DNA of 64,000 bases from Cristatella mucedo. Its lineage: Eukaryota > Bryozoa > Phylactolaemata > Cristatellidae. The notes beneath the pieces were generated by a model, which saw only the letters and a program-made list of their open reading frames with translations, was not told the origin of the DNA and ran no database searches. Location: assembly GCA_009760855.2 (NCBI GenBank), contig WPIO01000104.1, forward strand, positions 880,001 to 944,000, read 5' to 3'. Below are positions 42,560 through 53,659 of this stretch, one piece after another. A program made the translations under genes and the position numbers. Positions within the stretch are counted from its first letter, which is position 1. Each line of letters starts with the position of its first letter.

Positions 42560-45500
42560 GCGGCCGGCGGCTTCAACAATAACGCGTCGCTATCGCGCTA
42601 GCCGTATTTTTCTGAAGATAGCACTCAAATCGCACACTTAAAGCCCAAACAAGCCGCTTGAGCGGCGATTGGCGTCAGAAGGACCGCTCTCTAGAGTGCG
42701 AGGTGCAATTTCAATACTGTCTAAGGTCGGCGGACGGAAGCGCGCCTATTTCTGCAGTTTCACAGCAGTCACCTGGCGGCCGTAATCCGGTATCGTGCGT
42801 AGATGGAGCAGATTAAAAAACCCTAAAGACTATCGAGGCGCAAAATTGAAAGCAGCTCAAGCACCTTTTTGGTATTTGCTTCTTTGTTGACATCCGGTGC
42901 AGCTCACGTATCGTAGTAGCGAACGAGTTGAGGATTTTTTGCCATGCAATGGCGCCGGCGTTTCGACGGCCACCTTAGTTACCTTCAAGCGCGGTGCGTG
43001 GCACACTGAGCTTCGAACATTGCTCAGAAATTTACTTGCGCATTGCCTCGTTTGGTGCCGCCGCGGACGGGATGTGACGAGGAGGAAGGCGGAAGCGGAA
43101 GCTTCCGTCGCTCTCTGTCGGCGGAAGCGACGACCGAATCAAAGTGGAAGCAAAGCAAAGCCATTTGGGATATGCATTTTCCTTGCTGACATTGTGTGTA
43201 CAATTTGTTTTCATTGCAAGTGAGCACTTCAAACCATTAAGGAGTGTGGTCACAGGTGCTTCCTTGTAGCACAGGCGAACGTCCGGAAAGGGAACGTGGT
43301 GGGTTGTCGTGCACGTAGCCGCCTGCGATCTTGGAACGGCTACTTGCGGCCGTCCTCCTTATCCACTCCGGCCGCCGATGCAGGTTTGATGAGAGCGCTT
43401 TCACCGACGCATATGCGGGGCATGTTGCTACCACCGACTGATAGATGCACAGTTAGTGCCCAGCTCCTAGTGACAGCCTCTAGCAGAAGTGCTCGATGTA
43501 GGACGTTAAAATGCTGGTGGCAAAGTAGGCGCAAAGGCCGTGCAGAAATTCCGTCCGCCATCGCGCCGGCAAGCTCCGCTGCGCTGCGCAGGTTCGCGCT
43601 CTCTCGCACATATTCTGTTTGCGTGCGTTTCACTCTCTGCTTGTCACTTATTTTCACTTCATGCCTCATCCTCTAAAAGCGAGACGCTTCAGGACTCCAT
43701 CGCAAAAGCTATCGCTGCTACGCGACTGAGCTCGAGCACGTGGCAAGTGAACTCAAAATTGCCATGACGCGGCTTAAAAGCGGCTGCAGGCAGCTCTATT
43801 CTGACGCCTCCCGCGCGTGCGATCGCCAGCTTAGCATCTGCAAGATTCGTCTGCGCGAGGAGCAGCCGACTCAGGCGCAGCTTGCTTCGGAGCCTCGCGA
43901 TCAGCTGGCGCCTCGCGATCAGCAGCTGCGATGGCGGGGTGGTGGCGAAAATTTTTTTCATCGACCCTTTGCCGCATGGCGTGATGAATCGGAAGGAATA
44001 GACGCCTCCGTGTGAGGCCATTCCCGGTGGCTAGGACGCTTCGCTCGCATTGCTGTTCACAGTGAGAGGAGCTGAGCTGGGGGCTGAGCTCGGGGCTGAG
44101 CTCGGGGCTGAGCTCGGGGCTGAGCTCGGGGGGGGGGGGCTGAGCGAGGGGGCTGGACTGAGCGAGGGGGGACTGAGCGAGGGGGACTGAGCGAGGGGGG
44201 ACTGAGCGAGGGGGCTGAGCGCTACGTCAGAAATTTGCGCTGCACGCGGCTCCACGCGCGTCTCCGGACATTCGTCTCTCCTTCTAAGAACAGATGCGAG
44301 TCGCCGCATTCGCGCCGCGCCGATCGAGGCGCCGGAGTTGCCGCTTCGACGCAGCAGTTTCAGTAATTATGCTTAACAAAGGGGACACCGACACCTCACG
44401 AGGAGCGGCCGCTGCGGAGCCCGTAATTACGCCTCGGTCCGGCTGCGTAAATGTTGCGCCCCTCTGAGGATCACCGAAGTGGCTCGCTGCGGTCGAGCCA
44501 ACACAAAGCGTCTCGTGTAGCGAGAGGAAAACCAATCGGAGCGGAAAAACCAATCGGTTTTTCGCCGCGCGCAGGAGCCACAGCAGCAACGGTCTCATCT
44601 GATGGTGGTAGCCATTAACCAGGTGGCACCTGCGCGTCAGCGACGAGCCGCCGCCTCGCGGCCGCACCGCACCGCAGCAGCAGCGGGCAGCACGCTCGCT
44701 GCGTTGCAGGCTCGATAGGGCGCACGCGTTCGCGCACGCCTTCGCGGTGGTCACGCCGTCGCGATTCAGCCGCTCCGCCGCTGCTCCGCATCTCGAATCG
44801 CGACGGCGAGAGTTCGCGCGTGCTTCGACTCGTCAAGGGCGAGATGTCAAAAAGACGAGCTGGCTTTCGTCTAGCAGCCCTTGCGGTTTCGTGGTGTCGC
44901 AGCGTTCTCGAACGGTGCCTCGAATTTCGAATGCACTCGCTAGCGTCTTTCCGGCAGCGGAAGCTCTGCGGACAAAAGGTGGCAAGCCGGCCGAGGTGGC
45001 CGGCAAGCTATGGTCGGCTACTGGGCGACCAGCGGCCAGCGGGCAGCAATGACACGAGCACCATCTCAGCTTGCCACTTTTATCGCGCGGGTATGAGAAG
45101 AGCCTTCGGTGCGCAGTGCGCTGGGCAGAGCGGTTCGCCGACGGTTTGCCGTCGATGGGTGGGGCGCGCGATGGCGGAAAAAACGACAGACTGAAAAGCG
45201 ATACGAGCTGAAGCTCGCCCCCAGAGTCAATTAAGAGCGGACAATTTACTCCGGCGAATCGAATGGTTTGAGAGCCGGCGAGCGGCGGCCGGGCTCGAAT
45301 GGCACGCAGAGCATCTGCTTCCGGAATGTGTCGTGCGGTATCGCCTTTCTCGCACCTGCCTCCTCTACCGGCGGCGGTCGCTCGCTCGCTCAGCAGAGCG
45401 ACCGAGATTCCTGGCGCGCGACGAGCATTCGTAGCAACAGTACCAACTCTGACTCAAAACAATATTCAAAGGTAGCAACCGCCGCCCCGCCCCCCAGGGG

Positions 45501-45650
45501 CCCGCGCTCTAAATCTATCTTTACGATGTGAAGGATACTTGTTATGAGACGGACAGAGCGACGCTCGCGAGCGATGTAATATCAACGACGAGAAGTGAGA
45601 TAATGCTGAAGAGGCGTTCGATATGGCGCACCTCAGTCGTCCCGATCGGG
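42560..45650. other. GC-rich DNA with scattered candidate frames, unresolved
   Basis: Minus-strand MADGISARPLRLLCHQHFNV (ATG near 43560) and plus-strand ELEHVASELKIAMTRLKSGC (near 43733) are protein-like, but the strands conflict and no partner exons were found. Two CCAAT boxes, CCAATCGG, lie 20 bases apart near 44532 and 44552. Confidence 0.35.
44068..44222. repeat. G-rich tandem array, G-quadruplex-prone
   Basis: About five units of GCTGAGCTCGGG followed by about five of GACTGAGCGAGGGGG, with a run of ten or more G. Many G-runs of 4-5 are separated by 7-10 bases. Confidence 0.85.
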
Positions 45651-45659
45651 CGCATCTTA

Positions 45660-45920
45660 GCGATGAGACTCGATCGGCGATGAGGCACGATCGGCGATGA
45701 GACACGATCGGCGATGAGACACGATCGGCGATGTGACACGATCGGCGATGAGACACGATCGGCGATGAGACACGATCGGCGATGAGACACGATCGGCGAT
45801 GAGGCAGGATCGGCGATGAGACACGATCGGCGATGAGACACGATCGGCGATGAGGCAGGATCGGCGATGAGACACGATCGGCGATGAGACACGATCGGCG
45901 AAGAGAGACGATCGGCGATC
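45660..45920. repeat. 17-bp minisatellite, about 15 units
   Basis: Unit ACGATCGGCGATGAGAC with GCAG/GTG variants. Each unit contains the palindrome CGATCG. Because 17 is not a multiple of 3, all three frames cycle; minus-strand ORFs rich in SSPIVSHRRSCLIADRV are products of the repeat. Confidence 0.95.
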
Positions 45921-45929
45921 GCAACTAAT

Positions 45930-47890
45930 CGCCGATTCGTCAGCATCGATGGTTTCACCAGACAGGATCATCCGGATCGCTAGCGAGATATTCCTGTCCC
46001 ATAAAAGAACAAGCATTTAGGGCCATTTCGGGGTCAGCGTCTCTTGACAGCTTCTCTCTCGCAGCCGGCGCGGGCACACGGCGTCGACGCGCGAATCGGA
46101 AAATGACGTGGCGGCGGCGACGGCGGCTAGAAGGAATAGGAGCGGCGGCGACACATGCGACAGCACAGGCGGCTGCTTTCTAGACAGGAGAGTGGTTGGA
46201 GCGGTGCGCGGCGGCGACGTGCGACGCGCTCGACGTTCGCGGTCACGTGGGCGACCGCCTCATCGACGCTGCACTGCGCTGCGGCGACGCCGCCGTCGCT
46301 ACGATCGACTCGTCGCTAGTCGCTCGCTCCACTCGCCGCCCGCGTGGCGCGCGACCGTGACCGCGACCGAAGCTTGGGGCAGTCACCCTCGCGGGCGGGC
46401 GCGCGCGCGTCGTAGAGACTCTCGCGCCGTCGCGCAGCGGGGTGTTGCGGCGCGTTCGACGCGAGCGACGCTCCGGCAGATAGTTGTCGAAGCCTTCCGA
46501 CCGAATCGAAGACTTCGACGAGAAAGCCGATGCGGCAGACGCAGTGCACGCTCGTGAATTGGCGGACGCCCGGAGAAGGAGGAGGAGGGGGAGGGGTGAC
46601 CGCCAGCGTAGCAGACGAAGCGACGGCGAAGCGAAAGAAGAGAAGCTTCGCTCGCTCTTTTGCGAGCAAACGCTCGCGCACGGCGGAAGAAGTTCCGGCA
46701 CGGCGGAAGAGACCGAGAAATCCGGAACTGCGGAACGGCGCACCGAGAGCGAGTCGAGGAGGCTACGGCAGCTGTGGCGGCAGCGGCGACGGCTGTGGCG
46801 GCAGCGGCCGCAGCGGTCGGAGCAGATCGACGGTGCGGCATGGGCCGCATCCGGTACAATGCTAGGCCGGTGTGGCGGACGCAGGCCGCGGAATGGGCAT
46901 CCAGGCAGGCGGTGGCGGCGGCGGCGGAGCCAGGCGGGTAGCGAGGTCTAGGTATTCTCGTTGATCTAGGTCTACGGTGGTCGACGTGGTCAAAGGGACA
47001 GCCAGAATGTCAAAAGCCGGCAGGGGCTGCGGCGCAATAGTGCCGGCGACCAATCAGCGGTATCTTCGCTGCGGAGGACCGCCCGCCAGAGCCGCGGCTG
47101 CGCCGGCTACCGCGCGGTGCGCATGCGTCGCTCGCATGCGTTCGCGGCAGCGTCTTCTGGCCAGTCATTTGGAAGGTGCCGCCGGGTGCGTTAAGCACGT
47201 TGTCAGGTAGAGCGCGCAGCCCGCGGCCGCACTCACGCACTCACGCACGCACGCACGCACGATCGGCACCGGCTGTACAGGTGGCCGGCGCGGCCGCCGC
47301 CGCGACTGCTAGCTTGGCGCCTTGGCTGCTACCGAACGGCTCTGTCAGCGCGCTCGTGCGACGGTCGCTCGCCACCGCCGCCGAGTCGGTTGGACCGGCG
47401 TTCGGTGGCGCCTGCGCGCGTGGTCGCGATCAGTTGCGATCGGTCGCACCTGCGCGGGCGGTCCGACCGCGCCGCGCGCCTGCGCGTACCCGCTCGGGAC
47501 GGCCCGACTCGATTGCGGCCGGGCCGTCTCAAAAGTGGTCGCCGCTTCTATCTCGTCTTTTCTCACGCCCCTTTTCTCGCCGGGCGCTCAAAGGGCGAAT
47601 ATCGCGTCACGCTTTCCCGCCACGCCGGCCTTTTGACGTCAGGACGGTCGCTCGCCGCCGATGCCGATGCGAGGCACCCGGCGCTTGGCGCGCGCTCTCT
47701 GTCTCTCGAGTACGCGCGTGCGCGCACTCCGACCCGCAGTCGTCCGGCCGACTCCAGCACCGCGCGCACGCTCAGCCCGCGGTCGATTGCCGGCCGCTGC
47801 TCGGTCCAAGGCGCTCGGTCGTCGACGGCTTCCGTCTCACGTCCTTCGACGTGCTCGCGTGCGTCACTAGAACATTCTCGAAGCTAGAGG
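45930..47890. other. CpG-rich promoter-like region upstream of the homeobox locus
   Basis: Very CpG-rich, open in most frames on both strands. A consensus CCAAT box GACCAATCAGCGG lies at about 47049. A short (CACG)n run lies near 47233-47260. Apart from the candidate exon at 46862-47026 no exon is convincing. Confidence 0.4.
46862..47026 (-). CDS. Candidate C-terminal exon, Pro-rich tail
   Basis: Minus-strand frame beginning after ATTGCGCCGCAG and ending in TAG: PLPAFDILAVPLTTSTTVDL, DQREYLDLATRLA, seven prolines, AWMPIPRPASATPA. The composition is protein-like and unlike the surrounding GC-rich noise. No partner exon upstream was identified, and a plus-strand frame (MSKAGRGCGAIVPATNQRY) overlaps it, so the strand is not settled. 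Confidence 0.25.
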   Translation of the reverse strand, partial: PLPAFDILAVPLTTSTTVDLDQREYLDLATRLAPPPPPPPAWMPIPRPASATPA

Positions 47891-47892
47891 AC

Positions 47893-48179
47893 ATGGCTCA
47901 GCCTCCAGCGAATGTTGACGTGGTGAATGAAGATGGCGGGCGCCAGCCGGCGCGCGTTTTCGCGGAGAGGCCGGTGTCGAGCGGTGAGTGGGCGATGACC
48001 GCCACAGCAACGACCGCGACGGCGATCTTTGGATCGCTGACCATCTGCTGACCTCCACAGGCCGTGCGAGCGTCTAGTCATCGTCGGACGTAACTTTGCA
48101 GGCTACTTCAGCGACGCTGCTTCTTTTAATGATGAATACGATGCCGTTCAAGAACCGATCTACTTCTGCGCGGCTCACG
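47893..48179 (+). CDS. Candidate first two exons of the homeobox gene or a separate small gene
   Basis: Exon a, 47893-47983, begins MAQPPANVDVVNEDGGRQPA and ends at the strong donor GTGAGTGG in phase 1. Exon b, 48102-48179, follows GTAACTTTGCAG in the same phase and reads YFSDAASFNDEYDAVQEPIY, then FCAAH, with donor GTAAGA in phase 1. The 118-base intron is small but well formed. The next known exon downstream (49766) needs a phase-2 donor in the homeodomain frame, so at least one more exon must lie between 48180 and 49765 if these belong to the same transcript; I could not place it. A (GA)n run begins two bases after the exon b donor. A YY1-type AAGATGGCGGGC sits inside exon a, common near start sites of CpG-rich promoters. 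Confidence 0.42.
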
Positions 48180-48267
48180 GTAAGAGAGAGACGAGAGAGA
48201 GACATAGAGAGAATAAGACAGAGATAGAGAGAGAGAGAGAGAAAGAGAGAGAGAGGGAGAGAGAGAG

Positions 48268-48363
<96 letters not shown>

Positions 48364-48415
48364 GGAGAGAGACTGATGTTGAGGGAGAGAGACTGAGATA
48401 GAGAGAGAGAGAAAG
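48180..48415. repeat. Microsatellite (GA)n
   Basis: About 230 bases of GA with ATAG and AAAG interruptions, starting immediately after a candidate splice donor at 48180. Confidence 0.95.
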
Positions 48416-48539
48416 AACGCTGGCGTCTGCGCAACGTAGCATTTCGCCGCACGGCCGTCCGCCATTGCTAACTTTGTGCGTGAGCGGAGGGGCTTCGGCG
48501 GCGCGCACATGGCTCGCACACTTTCTTGTTTCCGGCCCA

Positions 48540-49460
48540 ACTGTTTTAGACTCGGCAGCTCGTGCGAGATTAACGCGCTCGCCTCGCGAGACTTCGACTT
48601 GAGGCTGCCGCGTCTGAGCGGCTGCCGCCGCCCCCGCTAAGCTTGCTGTCTTCGATAGGATGACTTAGCTCGCGGCTTTTAGCTGGCTAGCGGCTGCCAA
48701 AGTGCGGGCGCACGAATCCAGGAGCTCTCGATTCGTCGCGGCGTGGTGCCACATTTGGGACGCGCTACGGAGGCGATGCGCGGAACGGCCCAAAGCGCCA
48801 TCTATCAGTTGTTTCCTTTGCTAGAGGTTCGGGCAGAGGGGCACGAGGCTGACCGGCGGTCGCATTGCAATTCGAAAACATTCTATGTGGGTCGCTGGGG
48901 CGCCCATTACTCGGCTCGTGCCCAGGGAGCTCCCGCCGCGCCTTCGTAGCGGCTGCGGCAGGAAATGCTGTCTACTTGACCGTCCAATCGGTAGCGTCGT
49001 TAGCGGTTGATCGCCGCTGCCGCTGAGACTGGCTGCCAGCCCGCCCACCCGCCGATCGTTTTCTCGGATCCAGTTTCGCCCGCTCCGAAGCCGCAGGCCA
49101 AAGGCCGACAAGCCACTGGAGGGGTCACGCCTCCAACAGCTGGATGACGGCACGCAATCGCGTGCCGCACTTCTGCTACTTGACGGGCGGGGGAGGTCAG
49201 CGCGCGTAAGCTGGAAGAGGCCGGACACGCGGTACACGCGTTGCGGCCGTCGGATGCGTCGAAGCATTGAGAGAGACCTCCCATTGAGAGGCTCCTCCCG
49301 CCTTGGTTCGGAGGCTATAGGGCCTATAGAGACGAAGTTCACACGATCGTGCCGTGCCTGCACCGATGCTAGAGATGTAACGTTCTCTGCGGAAATGACG
49401 ACTAGTCGTCTTCGCGCCACTGCTATTCGTAGAAAGTGAGTGAGAGACACGCGCACACGG
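48540..49460. other. GC-rich stretch between candidate 5' exons and homeobox exons
   Basis: Should hold at least one linking exon if 47893-48179 belongs to the homeobox gene. None can be placed with confidence. A 329-codon minus frame crosses it but has no domain. Confidence 0.35.
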
Positions 49461-49551
49461 AGGAAGAGAGAGAGAGAGAGAGAGAGATGACGACGTGCTA
49501 GTTTAGTGACAGAGCGGCGCAGCGGCAAACCGTGAAAAGCGGCGGGCCCGC

Positions 49552-49722
49552 CGCCCTGCAGTGGCTGCCCCGCCGCCGCCGCAGTGGCTGCCCCGCCGCC
49601 CTGCAGTGGCTGCCCCGCCGCCCTGCAGTGGCTGCCCCGCCGCCCTGCAGTGGCTGCCCCGCCGCCCTGCAGTGGCTGCCCCGCCGCCCTGCAGTGGCTG
49701 CCCTGCCGCCGCCGCAGTTGCA
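49552..49722. repeat. 22-bp minisatellite
   Basis: Seven to eight units of CTGCAGTGGCTGCCCCGCCG plus CC, with GCCGCAG variants at both ends. Open in every frame. It ends about 45 bases before the homeobox exon at 49766. Confidence 0.95.
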
Positions 49723-49765
49723 CCGTCGAAGGCAGCGTCGTGGTCGTAGGTGGATATTCCTGCAG

Positions 49766-49948
49766 GAACTGCGGCCGACACTGGGCTCCGCATCCACAAG
49801 CCTCACACATGCGACTGCCGAATGAGATACAGAGTTTTGCCCGGAATGCTGCTCTCTACGGTAAGCTCGAGGCGAACCTCACTTTTGAGGATAGAGCAGC
49901 ATCGGTGGAAAGAACGCCAGGAACCGAAGCCGTAACGCACATGGAGAA

Positions 49949-49998
<50 letters not shown>

Positions 49999-51127
49999 GA
50001 GCGCGCGAGAGCGAGCAAGCGAGCTCGCAGTCGTCGCTTTTTAGCAATGCGCATCGATTCGTCGGCGTCCGTCCATCCTTCGGCCGATGATAGAGTTGTT
50101 GACCTGGCGATCATTGCAGACAGCATGTGCATACCGATCGATCCTCGCATTGATCCGTGGAACACACTGAGCGGTTCAATGGCGGGCATGAGCGGGCAAC
50201 AGGTCCACACGTTGCGCTGCCACTTCATGAACCTGCCGAGCCCCTCAAAAGAGGAGCTGAAACGCATCGCCAAAGAGGCGGGCTTGTCCTTCACCAGGGT
50301 GAGCGCCCCGCAACGTTGTGCCGGCAGCAGCACCGGCCGCGGCGAGGAAATGGCTTTGCGAACGCTCCGCCGGAAATGGCCGTGCCTCTGCCGAGGCCTC
50401 GGCTTTCGCTCGACCGACCGACTCGTTGCGAAATCATTCAATGAGTTTCCGGATGGTTGTTCTCCCTTCGCTCTACACTTTCGCTTGAGTCAGAGTCAGC
50501 TCATAGGAGCGACGAACGAATGAGCGGCTCGCGCAGCCGGCGGAGCGGGAAAAGAGAGCTTCTCTCGCGCGCGCGTGCGAAATGCGGAGCGCGATGCAGA
50601 TTTGAATGCGAAGGTGCCAACTGTCGGAGATGCAGAACGACGAGTGCTTGAACCGCGATGGCTTTCGAGTACGGGGGAGGGATCGAGGGAACGAGTGACG
50701 CGGCAAGTTTCGAATCGATGGCGGCGATGGGTGGTCGCGAGGCAAGCGTCTTTAGCCGCTGCCTCCGCAGCAGCAGCTGCCGCCGACGCCGTGACGTCGC
50801 CGAGGCCCCATGGCGCTTCCAGTGAGCTCGCCCGCGCCGCCTTCCCAGCTACACTTCGCATTGTTCATCTGTCTGTTCCAGGTTCAATCCTGGTTCGCCA
50901 ACTCGCGTCGCCGCGCGGGCTGGATAGCCGAACGATGCGCTTACGCAGCTAAGCAACGCGACCAAGCGCGCGCCCGTCGCGCCGCTACTGATCGCGTCGC
51001 CGCCGCCGCTGCCGCCGCAGCCACCGCCGGTGAGGCGGTAGCGCCAGCGGTGGCGGCGGGCCGCGAAGGTGCAGTCGTGCACATGCGTCTGCTTCCGTTC
51101 GACTTCGAGTGCAGCTTCTGGCTGTAG
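49766..51127 (+). CDS. Divergent homeodomain protein, last three coding exons
   Basis: A homeodomain transcription factor acting on DNA in the nucleus. Exons: 49766-49860, 50045-50298 and 50882-51127 (TAG). Junctions match: TACG|GTAAGC to TTTTTAG|CA (phase 1), then ACCAGG|GTGAGC to TTCCAG|GTT (phase 0). The homeodomain spans the second junction: helix 1 has L16 and F20 (VHTLRCHFMNLPSPSKEELK), helix 2 is RIAKEAGLSFTR, and helix 3 is VQSWFANSRRRAG with W48, F49, N51 and R53. The intron falls between residues 44 and 45, a position shared by many homeobox genes. No three-residue loop insertion is present, so it is not TALE by length, although helix 3 resembles the WFANARRR of Irx/Mkx proteins. 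The N-terminal arm (LSGSMAGMSG) lacks the usual arginines. After the homeodomain come a basic stretch (KQRDQARARRAA), an alanine run and the C-terminus HMRLLPFDFECSFWL. Class cannot be assigned. Exon 49766-49860 is less certain than the other two. Confidence 0.78.
49945..49998. repeat. Microsatellite (GA)n in a homeobox-gene intron
   Basis: GA run inside the 184-base intron 49861-50044, making up about a third of it. Confidence 0.9.
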
Positions 51128-51444
51128 ATTGATGTCGAAGATTGCGTGTGAGTGCCGGTGAGTGTCCAGCATCCATCTCCCGAGGCTTCCATCTGCTGTG
51201 TCAGCCAGCCAGCCGGCCGCTCTAGCTCCCTGGTATATCTGCGCGGTCCGCAACCCGGAAGTGCGGGCTACCCTCAAGATCGAACGCCTATCCTCGCATT
51301 GCGGCACTGCGGAATAGTCTCACTCGGTCAGCCGAGGATGCGACAATGCTCCTCTTTACGATACGACTATTCGACTTTGCAGTTTGGCGTTGATAAGAGC
51401 GGAATGAATGAAGGTCCTTCGGCAGAGGCGGTGAAGACGCCCTG

Positions 51445-51450
51445 AATAAA
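51445..51450 (+). terminator. Poly(A) signal of the homeobox gene
   Basis: AATAAA 318 bases after the TAG at 51125-51127, in DNA that turns from GC-rich to AT-rich here. Confidence 0.5.
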
Positions 51451-51459
51451 GAATATATA

Positions 51460-53640
51460 AAGACGCTGCAAATGGATTTGTTCCCTTGAATGCAAGAAAG
51501 ACCTCGACTAGAGCAGATGCAGGTCCTTCAAGAAGAGTTCAAGAGGTCGCTCCGAAAGAAGATTAGATTACGATACGTTCATCTTCGGAGTAGTAATCCG
51601 CTGTAGTCCTTATTCGCGTGTGGCTGTAGTCCTTATTCGTGCGTGCAGGCGATTCATTTACTATGCGCAAGCTAATTGATTACTGAGAGCATGCTACAGC
51701 CGTACTTTATATTTGCTCGTTCTTACTTGCTTCGTGGCATTTCTATGCCGCTCGCTGTCTTCATTACAACCTCATAAAATGTTCAAGTAGTTACGAAACA
51801 TTTGCATAAACTGCTGGTGAGCAACGTCATTATAGAGATCTGGCGACGTAACGCCAGCGTCAGCCCTGCCGCAGGTAATTAATAAAACGCCTGTTGCATC
51901 ATTATATTCGATCAACAAATAAACAAGGAACTTGAGCGAGCGATTGGCTGCAGAGCCACGCGACACGAATGCAAGCATAGCGTCGGCGGAAATGTGGAGG
52001 TATTAACACTTGAAGTCGGTTGAGCAATCTCCAGCAAAGGCGGCGGCCCGTTTTATAAGCGTACTATTTCAAAAAGGCTTGTCGAATGAGCGTACTTCCC
52101 CCCCCCCGCCAACGTTTCTGAGCCAGCAAGACTTGAGCCGGACAAGAGCAGTTGCCAAGGACGACGTTGAGAGCTGCAATACAAGCACCGCCGACTTGAG
52201 GCGCGAGCTCACGCGTTCGCAAAATCGCGCCTCAAAGTTGTTGTGGCAATTTTTTCCTTTATTAGGAACCAGCGGCCTGCGCAGTTAATCGACTGCACGC
52301 GGCGCCCCCTCCCGCACGCCAGTCGCTCCGCTCGCTGGCGCGCTCGCCTAGTTGCGCTACCCGTTTCCTGTCCGTCCAGCGTGCTCCCCCGCAGTGGCGG
52401 CGGCCCTGTGCTTCCTCTTCCTCCATCTGCTCCCGTCCACGCCACCCGCGTCCCGTTCTCTCGCCTGTCAACCTCGATCTAAAAGGCAGCCGAGGACAGA
52501 CGCGCAATCGCCACCCTTCCGCTCGCGCGTTCTTCAGACGGCGTGAGCAAAAGGCGTCACGTTAGCGGAAGTCGAAGCGTCGCTCCGCGCCCGCTCTTTG
52601 GCGAGCACGGAGCGAAGCGGCGAGAAGCGCAGCCGCAAGCCGCAGCGGCAAGAGGAGGCCAGTCCGCGTCGGCGCCGCACGTCCGGTCGCGATCACCTGT
52701 TTTTTCGCTTTTCGATGCCGAAGCAGCTTCGCACGCTTTCCCCGCCGCACGACTGGTCGCGATCGCGTCGCTTGCAGCGACGGCCTTCGACAGGCGCGGC
52801 TGACTGCGGTGACGCGCGACCGATTTATTCGCAACCGAATTAATCACCCGACTCGCTCGCCATTTAGCCGCTCGCCAGCGACGACGGGCTGCGCCGGCGG
52901 CGAGGGCATAAAGAAGCTGATTACGGCGAGCGGTCGAGACACGTCGGCGGCGGCGGCGGCGAGAAGCTCATTATCGCAGGGCGTCGAGCGAGCGAGCGAG
53001 CGCCGGCCGAGCCCCGGGCAGCAGCGGCGGCAAGCGAGGGAGCGGTCGGTCGGTCAGTAGTTGCGACAGATGTTGGGCACGAGCGCACGGGCCTCGCCAA
53101 GGCGTGACCGGCAAAGCAGAGGCTCTCGCTCGCGGCACGCTCTCGGCGGCCGCGTCGTGACGCCCTCATGACTTTCCTTCCTTCCTTTCTCCTTCCGTCG
53201 GTCGTCCATCTGCCTTCCGCACTTGTATCGTTCCTTTCGCTCCTCCTTCCGTCACGCCCTCCGCGCTCGCGCTCTACTTTCTTCGAGCGCAGTTTCCACG
53301 TCTCAGCGTCGAGGACCGAGAGAATTCGCCTCCGCCGACGGAGAGTGCCGTTCGTGCGGCTGTCGGTACGCGTACTCTTACGGACGCGTACTCTCTTCGG
53401 TCCTTCTCTACTTCCGGCCCCGCCAAGCTTCCTTCGTGTCGCCCTTAGATGTCTGCCGCCGCCAAAGCCGCACCCCGCGCGCGCGCACGCGCGCGCGCTC
53501 TCTGCCAAGCGGCCTTGGGCGAGACTCCGACCACGTGGCCGCGGCGTGAAGGTCCTTCAGCCGCATTCGGGTATTGCGCCGATAGCGTCGCGCCGATTGT
53601 TTGGAAGCCTCTGCTCTCGGAGCTGCTGCCAGCCAAATAG
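51460..53640. other. 3' flank of the homeobox gene, then GC-rich DNA
   Basis: AT-rich to about 52.0 kb, then GC-rich. Overlapping frames on both strands at 52921-53671 are compositional. No exon recognised. Confidence 0.45.
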
Positions 53641-53659
53641 ATATAGAATCGGCTTATAT

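Noticed and set aside
43689-44021. Competing protein-like frames on the two strands
   Set aside because: Neither strand gave matching donor and acceptor pairs, so no gene is called.
45660-45920. CRISPR-like regular repeat
   Set aside because: Units are directly adjacent with no spacers, and the DNA is eukaryotic. It is a minisatellite.
48821-49810. Minus-strand frame of 329 codons
   Set aside because: A third of it is the 22-bp minisatellite and the rest has no domain; GC-rich DNA here is open in most frames.
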